Assembly (NCBI GenBank): GCA_002469525.1
Contig: DKME01000012.1
Span: forward strand, 2,015 to 12,751
Length of the DNA stretch: 10,737 nt
DNA from: Actinobacteria bacterium UBA7422
GTDB lineage: Bacteria > Actinomycetota > Actinomycetes > S36-B12
Reading direction: 5' to 3'
The translations under genes and the position numbers were made by a program. Positions 5,639-10,737 of the stretch are shown in pieces. How positions within the stretch are numbered: position 1 is the stretch's first letter; every line of letters begins with the position of its first letter. A model generated the notes under the pieces. It had not been told where the DNA came from, searched no databases, and saw only the letters and a list, made by a program, of their open reading frames with translations.

Positions 5639-5860
5639 ATGACTTCATGGGAGCCGAGCCCTGAAAGGTCATCCGGGATCTTCGACGCGATTATGAACAA
5701 GGTTGCTTACAACGGCAGCCGCACGTCCACGGTGAATGGCCGCTTTCGCAAAAAGACATTCAACGAGGCCATCAGCGCAATAGATCATGCGACTCAGGCC
5801 GGAAATTGTATGTCTCAGGCCGGTGTCTTCCGCGAACTAGCCAAGCGTCAAGCAACGTAG
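5639..5860 (+). CDS. Small hypothetical protein directly upstream of the dehydrogenase
   Basis: A 73-residue frame starts at ATG 5639 and ends TAG at 5858-5860, two bases before the GTG of the dehydrogenase gene. The sequence is basic, with SGIFDAIMNKVAYNGSRTST, a FRKKTFNEAI segment and a predicted helix up to AGVFRELAKRQ. No signal peptide or membrane segment is present. I recognise no family. The tight spacing would allow translational coupling to the dehydrogenase, which has no SD of its own. That is the main reason to keep it as a real gene. There is no clear SD before its ATG, so it may equally be a remnant whose stop happens to lie there. Confidence 0.4.
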   Translation: MTSWEPSPERSSGIFDAIMNKVAYNGSRTSTVNGRFRKKTFNEAISAIDHATQAGNCMSQAGVFRELAKRQAT

Positions 5861-5862
5861 TC

Positions 5863-7128
5863 GTGACGGCATACGACCCGCCCCAAGTGCTGAACCTCAC
5901 CCTGGCTCCAGGCGTGATGCGCACCTGGTCTGGCCTTGCTGGTTTGAACGGACACACACAGCTCACGGATGTTCCTTTGTTGGATGCGCTTGTTCACGGT
6001 GCACCACTGGACGAACTCCTCGAGGTGGGCACCCCTCGCGCCGGCCGTGATGTGCGCGGTGTCATCGATGTGCTGCACGCCCGGCAGTTGCTCGCCTGGC
6101 AGGTGCGCGGTGCTGGGGGGACTGTGTGGGCAACGCTCACACCAATGCACGCTGACGTGCCCCTTCCGGTACCCGTGCAGGTCGACGGCGATATCCGACT
6201 GTCACGCTTCGCCCTGATGCGCGACGCGGGAGACACCTGGCTACTCGAATCGGGGCGTTCCCCGCTAACCGCGACTCTGGCGCCCGGGGCCGCAGCCGCG
6301 GTCGTTGCTGGCGGTGCCTCTCCAGCACTGCATGCGATGCTGCAGATGGGGCGGCTCCTCGATGACAATGACGATGAGGGTCTGTCGCGTTACTGGGAGT
6401 TCCACGACCGCTACTTCGCCGCGCGGTCGCGATTGGATTCGGCAGCAGGGGGTGGCACCTTCCGCTTTGCCGACTTCCACGATCCTGAGCCCTTCGACGC
6501 ACGCCCTCCGCATCAGGACCGAACCCTCCTGCTTCCGGTGCCGGATCCGACGGAACCAGGACCAGGCCTGTGGGAGGTCATCGAGAAGCGCAGGAGCCAC
6601 CCCGACGTCGGCAACGAGTCCGTCGAGTTGAGCGATCTCGGCGCACTCCTTTGGCACACGCTGCGCGTCGTCGACTCGAAGCCGCGGGACTCAGCAACGG
6701 CGACGTCGTACGACTTTGTCCGGCGCCCGGTGCCTTCCGGAGGTGCCACGCACTCGATCGGTCTGTGGTTGGCGATTCGTGATGTCGTTGGTATCGATTC
6801 TGGGGTGTGGTGGTACGACCCAATGGAGCACGCACTGCTCCGCACGTGCGATTATCCAAAGCAGCTCATCGCTGGCAACTACCCTGTGTACGGGCTGCTC
6901 ATCAGTCGACATGCGCGCCTCGCATGGAAGTACGAGGGCATCGCGCACGCTTTGGCGCTCAAAGATTCGGGTGTCATCCTGCACGCAATGCAACTGAGTG
7001 CCACGGCCCTGGGACTCGCCCTATGCCCGATTGGTGGCGGCCCAACCGCGCCAATTCTGCAAGCCTTGGGACTCGACGCGGATGAGTACGTTCCCGTGGG
7101 TGAGTTCTGGCTGGCCCAGCCACGCTAA
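5863..7128 (+). CDS. sagB: SagB-type FMN-dependent azoline dehydrogenase
   Basis: From GTG 5863 the product has 421 residues. The N-terminal half (1-200) is variable and ends in YWEFHDRYFAARSRLDS (residues 177-193), a motif typical of actinobacterial SagB proteins. The C-terminal half is a nitroreductase-like FMN domain: WEVIEKRRSH (237-246), with the FMN-binding Arg pair, RRPVPSGGATHSIGLW (287-302), RLAWKYEGIAHALALKDSG (352-370), where the family has its Lys-Tyr motif, and TALGLALCPIGGG (381-393). In TOMM pathways this enzyme oxidises YcaO-made thiazolines or oxazolines to aromatic azoles. Start choice: an in-frame TTG at 5806 would overlap the upstream gene and lies in non-conserved sequence; GTG 5863 follows the stop at 5860. 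It has no SD, so coupling is likely. G+C is visibly higher than in neighbouring remnants. It is the partner of the YcaO gene at 8331-10457. Confidence 0.85.
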   Translation: MTAYDPPQVLNLTLAPGVMRTWSGLAGLNGHTQLTDVPLLDALVHGAPLDELLEVGTPRAGRDVRGVIDVLHARQLLAWQVRGAGGTVWATLTPMHADVPLPVPVQVDGDIRLSRFALMRDAGDTWLLESGRSPLTATLAPGAAAAVVAGGASPALHAMLQMGRLLDDNDDEGLSRYWEFHDRYFAARSRLDSAAGGGTFRFADFHDPEPFDARPPHQDRTLLLPVPDPTEPGPGLWEVIEKRRSHPDVGNESVELSDLGALLWHTLRVVDSKPRDSATATSYDFVRRPVPSGGATHSIGLWLAIRDVVGIDSGVWWYDPMEHALLRTCDYPKQLIAGNYPVYGLLISRHARLAWKYEGIAHALALKDSGVILHAMQLSATALGLALCPIGGGPTAPILQALGLDADEYVPVGEFWLAQPR

Positions 7129-7521
7129 GCGGAATCGGCGAGCACCATGATTTATTAATCCGTGAAGTCAGATTGCAATGACGTACCTAATTATTGACGT
7201 ACCTAATTATCGTGTCATGGTTACCGTGCCACTTCATGCCTGAACTCTCAGAGAAGAAGGACGAAATTCCGTTGGGCAAAAATTGCGAAAACACCTTTCA
7301 TTGAAAAACTTACTTAAGACTGGGGCGGGTCGGGCTCGAACTGACTCCACTTGTCGAGACATTAATTGCTTTTAGACCGGTCGCGGGGGTTACCGGCTGC
7401 GCTAGCTTCCTTCTCCTACTTGAAGGTAGTTGGGGGTTCACTAAGTGATAGGCAGATTGCTTCCCCCCATTGGTTAATGCGTTGTGTCATTTCGGTAACT
7501 ACTTATTGTTGTGGAGTTGGC
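7129..7521. other. Gap between dehydrogenase gene and precursor 3
   Basis: No supported gene. It holds the tandem repeat at 7179-7210, a short CCGGT/ACCGG inverted pair near 7378-7400, and immediately before precursor 3 a stretch ATTGTTGTGGAGT (7505-7517). That stretch matches 12 of 13 bases of DNA upstream of precursor 2 (4996-5008), so a little upstream sequence was duplicated with the precursor. The upstream region of precursor 1 is different. Confidence 0.5.
7179..7210. repeat. Perfect 16-bp tandem duplication
   Basis: TGACGTACCTAATTAT occurs twice head to tail at 7179-7194 and 7195-7210. It may be a slippage product or a pair of adjacent regulator sites; the downstream gene is precursor 3, 310 bases away. 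Confidence 0.7.
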
Positions 7522-7794
7522 ATGGATGCTCAAAGTTTTTTGGCAGCTCTTACCCCTGCGGTGACTGATGCGGATGCGCGGGAACGTTTCCTTGCTGACC
7601 CCAAAGCGGTACTAGCGGCTGCGGGGCTGGATCTACCGGAGTGGTTCACGGTGACTGCACGTGAAGGTGATGCAGCTGAACTGACCATCACCGTGCCGGC
7701 CCTACTCGACCCTGATGCCGACCTCAGCGAGGAACAACTAGACGTAGTAGCCGGTGGGATCGTTGGGCATTTGGTGTTTATGTCTGTTAGGTAG
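7522..7794 (+). CDS. TOMM/RiPP precursor peptide 3 with NHLP-type leader
   Basis: This 90-residue peptide starts at ATG 7522 with a modest GTGGAG sequence 7 bases upstream. The leader matches precursor 1 closely (MDAQSFLAALTP, FLADPKAVLAAAGL, LPEWFTVTAREGDAAELTIT) and ends in the Gly-Gly motif VVAGG. The core IVGHLVFMSVR has only one Ser and no Cys or Thr, so a YcaO enzyme could make at most one azoline. Either this copy yields a minimally modified peptide, its core has been replaced, or it is on its way to loss. Leader differences from precursor 1 are few and mostly conservative (Arg to Lys, Ile to Thr), suggesting the leader has been kept under selection. A longer frame from TTG 7366 exists but has no support. 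Behind it lie the conserved flank and a remnant of the RT gene. Confidence 0.8.
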   Translation: MDAQSFLAALTPAVTDADARERFLADPKAVLAAAGLDLPEWFTVTAREGDAAELTITVPALLDPDADLSEEQLDVVAGGIVGHLVFMSVR

Positions 7795-7801
7795 GTGGTA
7801 G

Positions 7802-7844
7802 GTGAGTGGGCGTTGTTTGCTAACCCACCTGTCATGTTGGTGGT
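7802..7844. repeat. Conserved 3' flank of precursor 3 (repeat with 3988-4026)
   Basis: GTGAGTGGGCGTTGTTTGCT and then AACCCACCTGTCATG repeat the flank behind precursor 1 with scattered changes. The central palindrome of copy 1 is partly lost here. Confidence 0.65.
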
Positions 7845-7858
7845 GCGGTGAGCGGGTG

Positions 7859-7922
7859 TCCAGTGATAAGTTGCAATTTGGTTTCGTTTATTATCGGGCC
7901 CGTGAGGTGGCCAAGGCCGCTG
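7859..7922 (-). pseudogene. 3' remnant of a second reverse transcriptase gene
   Basis: The DNA from 7859 to 7922 aligns with the last third of the RT gene near 4079-4152. The block GAGGTGGCCAAGGCCGCTGG is identical in both, and preceding bases match with scattered changes. Read on the minus strand it gives SGLGHL, then a Pro and a NET where the intact RT has SGLGHLADPTTHET. Compared with the intact locus about 35 bases between flank and gene end are missing, and everything upstream of the RT C-terminus is replaced by an arsC-like sequence at about 7918-7925. It has the same orientation and position relative to its precursor as the intact RT, so precursor, flank and RT were duplicated together. 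Confidence 0.75.
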
Positions 7923-8163
7923 GATCCTCTAGTTTTCAATCTTCATAACTTTTTCCAGAATAGAACTTTCGGGCGTCACCGTAGCCCAGGATGATTACCG
8001 GCTTAAACATCTCCACAGTTTTATCGGTAAGTAATTTGGGTTGTGTGTCACTCATGTCGATTCCCTCTTCGAGCATCGCGGCGACTGCAGTTTGGTTAAT
8101 CACGTCAGCTAGAAATGAGCCGGACGGATTCTTATCCGAACATTTTTTGTAAATCCTGAACAC
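7918..8163 (-). pseudogene. arsC: arsC-like arsenate reductase (LMW phosphatase fold) remnant
   Basis: The minus-strand frame reads SGSFLADVINQTAVAAMLEEGIDMS, then PKLLTDKTVE, then GYGDARKFYSGKSYED. This follows the thioredoxin-coupled arsenate reductase pattern (AGSxPADxxNPxVVxAMxExGIDIS, PKLLT, MGCGDACPxYPGKRYEDW). Family Cys positions in MGCGDAC are Tyr and Arg here, and the Trp codon after YED is TGA. Past that stop the frame continues KLEDPA, as in intact ArsC, until it meets the RT remnant. The N-terminal catalytic P-loop is not recognisable. It is therefore a dead gene. Its presence next to the RT remnant shows that a recombination joined unrelated DNA here. Confidence 0.65.
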
Positions 8164-8330
8164 TCGTGATACTGCGACACTTCAGGCAGGTCATTTCGTT
8201 CGACTCCGCCCAGGGGCCTATCGAATTGGTACCCCAAGGTATGGAGTTCAATCGCAACGACATTACTGCCGAGCACGTGCTCGGCAAGAGCACCCACTGT
8301 GCGATGAGAATGCGGCGGGTTGATAACGAA
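8109..8330 (-). other. Coding-like frame directly behind ycaO, unassigned
   Basis: The minus-strand frame continuing in phase after the ycaO TGA stays open for about 70 codons: FVINPPHSHRTVGALAEHVL, then VVAIELHTLGYQFDRPLGG and NDLPEVSQYHE. It looks protein-like rather than random, but I do not recognise a family. Its end overlaps the arsC remnant in another frame. It may be a fragment of a separate gene fused behind ycaO; reading through the stop is conceivable but unsupported. Confidence 0.25.
8267..8286. terminator. Perfect 20-bp palindrome 45 bases downstream of ycaO
   Basis: TGCCGAGCAC followed by its exact reverse complement GTGCTCGGCA. As RNA it forms an 8-bp, G/C-rich hairpin with a 4-base loop. 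Its position just after ycaO on the minus strand suits a stem-only actinobacterial terminator; there is no T-run. A dimeric-regulator operator is the alternative. Confidence 0.5.
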
Positions 8331-10457
8331 TCACATGAATACCCAGCGCGGATTGACGTCGTCCTCATCGTAGCCATCGGGAACCCACGCGAGTGACACC
8401 GGCACGTTGTAGAGGCGACCAGGGGCGAAGCGGTTCCAGAAGTGGCGCAGACCCGGCACGACAGTGCGGACAACGGGAAGGCCGATGTCACTTCGGGTGA
8501 GGTCCATCCACCAAGCCTCAAGACCCGCCTTTGAAAGTGCGACCAAGACGGCATCAAGGGACTCGTGAAGATTCAGCGTGCTCGCACTGGCAAGCGGAAC
8601 TGACCCGTGTTGTGCCAACCAAGGATCGGTGGCGGTAGTCACCGCGGCGAGCCACTCACCCTCAATCTCGGGCACACCTTCGGGCGTACTCTCCCGCCTC
8701 CAATCCGAGATGCCCGATTCACTTTGGCAAACCTCGGTTAGTGCGCGCACAACGGCGATGACCGGGTCGACATGTGCACCGAATCCCATGAGTATCCGTC
8801 CGCCTTCGGGAGTTGCAGTAAGAGCAACCATTGCGGGGATGCCGAGGTCGGAGGTGATGTCGAGTACCCACACGTCGCGACCTCGGGCACGCAGGGGCGC
8901 TATGGCAGCTCGCACGCGGGGATCGTCGGTCGCGTCGAGGTCGATGCCCGGCCGGTGCGCGCGTGAATACCACCACAGGGCGACCGAGTCCCTTTCTACG
9001 AGCTCGAGGAGCCCCTGCAGGAGTGCCTCGTCGACCGAATTCCCTGCGGCCACACCATTGCTGCACCCGCGCAGCGATCCTGGGCCGGTCTGCGGGACAC
9101 CAAGGTAGGCAATAGCTGAAGGAATCCAGGCTCGCCGATCATCGGCGATGCCCCGCACCTGCGACCAGGCGTGTTCTTGATCCACCTGGAAGGTCTGCGG
9201 CACATAGTGGAAGCGATGAGTGGGCGAACCGTCAAGCTTTGCGGCAGCAATCTGTGCAGCGCTATACAGCTGAATGTCGTTGGGATGAATCGCACGTTCG
9301 AGGTCATCCATGCGTGCAACCTGCACGCCCTCATCTCCCTGCCAAATCATCGATTGGCGCTCAAGCGCTTCCGCGAGTGCACCGGCCTGCGAACTTGCGA
9401 TCGTGAGCCCTTTGCCCATGGCACTTAGCCGCAGGGAGGCGCGCAGCCCGTCAAGGTCTTGTCGGTCATTCCAGACAGGGTTCAGACCGGCGCGGTGCAC
9501 GCGCAGTGAGGGATCCCCGACGATGCACACCTCCGGCACGATTCCAAGCACGTCGCTCACCAGGTGCTCGTACGTCTGCCAGGTCGACTCAGGTTCGACG
9601 GTGCGCAACCCTCCACCGTCGTTGGACGAGATCATCTGCCTATCGAGATCACGTTCAAGGTCGAGAGTGGATTTCCCTCCTGGATCGCAGGTGAGGCAGC
9701 CCGGCACCGGCACGAGTGCATGCCGGCGCGATTCCAAACTGACCGGGTTGATGCTGCGGCCCTCATCTTTTGCGGTTGAGGTCCCCCCAAGTCGTTGCCC
9801 CTCCGCTACCGAGGTGATCATGCCTGCGGCGAGGGCGGGCGCTGCCGGGTGCAGGTTCGGTGAGATCGGAGGCCGATCGAGGCCGGCGAGACGGGCACTC
9901 ATCAGGTCTACAGAACGTCGGCGTTCGTGCCGGGTAGCGAAGCAGTCTGCGCATCCGTAGCCCGGGCCCAGCAGCGGTCCGACGAGCACTTCATCACCGC
10001 GCATCCGCACGGGGAGCCAGCGCCCCTGGTCCGCATGCTCAGCCACGTTGAGGAGATCATCAAGGACGACCACCGTCAGTTCTGCGTTGTTGCGGACCAC
10101 CTCTGTTCCGGTCGCCTCCAGGGTCTGTTGCAAGGCCCTTACTTGAGCCTCGTCAGCGCCGAGCAACCGGATCCGAGCGGACCCTAGTGGTTCGGAACGG
10201 GTGACAACATGTCCGGCAGCGAGCCACTGGAAGAGGACCGCGTTAGCCTGTCCGGCCGTGAGCAGACCACTGGTCGCGGCAAACTCGGCTACCTCATTCA
10301 TCGTCCGTTCACCATCGATCGCTTGCGCCACCGGCACGGCAAACCGACCGGTCAACCGAATCGGATGGGCACCACCGAACAGCCACACATCGCCCGAATT
10401 GTTTCGACAGTTCGCCACGCGATCGGGGCGCCACATGAGCGGGGATAAGTTAAACAT
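8331..10457 (-). CDS. ycaO: Fused TOMM cyclodehydratase: leader-binding E1-like domain plus YcaO domain
   Basis: This 708-residue protein starts at ATG 10457. Residues about 20-90 look like the winged-helix leader-recognition element (VWLFGGAHPIRLTGRF, then a helix-rich part). Residues 90-290 resemble the cyclodehydratase C-protein, with a likely zinc tetrad GCADC (Cys169, Cys172) and GCLTC (Cys254, Cys257). The YcaO domain (about 340-708) carries ATP/Mg motifs: AMGKGLT...GALAEALERQS (Glu363, Glu366), SNGVAAGNSVDEALLQGLLELVERD (Glu477, Glu485, Glu488) and RALTEVCQSE (571-580). It uses ATP to cyclise Cys/Ser/Thr of the core into azolines, with the NHLP leader as handle. The C-terminus is NPRWVFM; many TOMM YcaO proteins end in a proline-rich PxPxP-like tail, so this end is atypical. 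The gene converges on the precursor 3/RT-remnant segment. It has little SD before the ATG (GAGATAA). Confidence 0.9.
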   Translation of the reverse strand: MFNLSPLMWRPDRVANCRNNSGDVWLFGGAHPIRLTGRFAVPVAQAIDGERTMNEVAEFAATSGLLTAGQANAVLFQWLAAGHVVTRSEPLGSARIRLLGADEAQVRALQQTLEATGTEVVRNNAELTVVVLDDLLNVAEHADQGRWLPVRMRGDEVLVGPLLGPGYGCADCFATRHERRRSVDLMSARLAGLDRPPISPNLHPAAPALAAGMITSVAEGQRLGGTSTAKDEGRSINPVSLESRRHALVPVPGCLTCDPGGKSTLDLERDLDRQMISSNDGGGLRTVEPESTWQTYEHLVSDVLGIVPEVCIVGDPSLRVHRAGLNPVWNDRQDLDGLRASLRLSAMGKGLTIASSQAGALAEALERQSMIWQGDEGVQVARMDDLERAIHPNDIQLYSAAQIAAAKLDGSPTHRFHYVPQTFQVDQEHAWSQVRGIADDRRAWIPSAIAYLGVPQTGPGSLRGCSNGVAAGNSVDEALLQGLLELVERDSVALWWYSRAHRPGIDLDATDDPRVRAAIAPLRARGRDVWVLDITSDLGIPAMVALTATPEGGRILMGFGAHVDPVIAVVRALTEVCQSESGISDWRRESTPEGVPEIEGEWLAAVTTATDPWLAQHGSVPLASASTLNLHESLDAVLVALSKAGLEAWWMDLTRSDIGLPVVRTVVPGLRHFWNRFAPGRLYNVPVSLAWVPDGYDEDDVNPRWVFM

Positions 10458-10737
10458 TTATCTCAGTGTAAACCGAACTCGATGGCACCCGTTGAGGTTT
10501 GTCGCAGATCCCATCATTTCGGGCAATGAACCCCGTGCCGCAGGTGTTCCATGCCCCTAACCAGTCACGGAATTGCTATCGAAGGCGCCCATAAAAATCC
10601 ACGACTTCCTCAAGCTACACCCTGGAGGGATCGACCTTGACCCTGACCACTCCCACCGCGACGATCGTGATGACCGAGCAGTAATTTCGAGTCTGCCAAC
10701 AAATTTAGTTTTCTGTGGACGCAGGGTTGCTTTGGTG
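10458..10737. other. Upstream region of ycaO with a possible gene-end fragment
   Basis: No complete gene. On the plus strand a frame open from 10595 to a TAA at 10682-10684 reads SYTLEGSTLTLTTPTATIVM and ends TEQ. This resembles the last strands of a small beta-barrel or META/HslJ-type secreted domain, but it is too short to assign. On the minus strand no convincing promoter for ycaO was found in the about 100 bases before its ATG. Confidence 0.25.

Noticed and set aside
5806..5862. TTG start for the dehydrogenase
   Set aside because: It would overlap the upstream frame and adds non-conserved residues; GTG 5863 follows the upstream stop by two bases.
5994..6859. Long minus-strand frames antisense to sagB
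   Set aside because: Compositional shadows of a GC-rich gene; no recognisable protein features.
7179..7210. Start of a CRISPR array
   Set aside because: There are only two directly adjacent 16-bp units with no spacer and no cas gene.
7366..7521. N-terminal extension of precursor 3 from TTG 7366
   Set aside because: The added residues have no counterpart in the other copies and there is a suitable ATG at the conserved start.
8578..9960. Long plus-strand frames antisense to ycaO
   Set aside because: They are shadows of the high-GC ycaO frame, rich in Arg, Ser and Pro, with no motifs.

Overview
The window looks like an accessory region of a high-GC Gram-positive (actinobacterial) chromosome. 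GTG starts are common, and the two large biosynthetic genes are visibly richer in G+C than the flanking DNA. Several flanking genes are broken. I cannot name the genus from the sequence alone.

Left arm (1-3480). A TrkA-N/potassium-channel-type gene enters from the left edge and runs toward a convergent solute-binding lipoprotein gene of an amino-acid ABC transporter (353-1222). Then comes a stretch of gene fragments and inverted repeats: an allene-oxide-cyclase-like 3' remnant, an M20 peptidase fragment joined to an rpiB fragment, an intact small membrane protein (DUF6790-like), a truncated pterin-carbinolamine-dehydratase-like gene directly behind it, and an unassigned minus-strand fragment.

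Core (3500-10457). This is a TOMM-type RiPP locus (thiazole/oxazole-modified peptide). Three short plus-strand genes (3699-3980, 5038-5313, 7522-7794) encode nearly identical nitrile-hydratase-like leader peptides (NHLP) with unrelated short C-terminal cores. A SagB-type FMN dehydrogenase (5863-7128) and a 708-residue fused leader-binding/YcaO cyclodehydratase (10457-8331, minus strand) supply the modifying chemistry: YcaO would turn Cys/Ser/Thr of the core into azolines and SagB would oxidise these to azoles. No transporter, leader peptidase or immunity gene is visible in the window.

The unusual part is a reverse transcriptase gene (4921-4043, minus strand) lying tail-to-tail with precursor 1, just beyond its core. 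A clear 3' remnant of the same RT gene lies in the same tail-to-tail position behind precursor 3. So a precursor plus RT module has been duplicated, and the variable core is bracketed by conserved leader DNA on one side and a conserved 3' flank plus RT on the other. Precursor 2 looks decayed: its ATG is lost, its Gly-Gly motif is changed, and its apparent core is read from the 3' flank. The region before precursor 1 contains a palindromic operator or attenuator candidate and a possible multi-branched RNA.

Right edge. An arsC-like pseudogene abuts the RT remnant, an unassigned frame follows ycaO, and upstream of ycaO there is only a short unassigned fragment.
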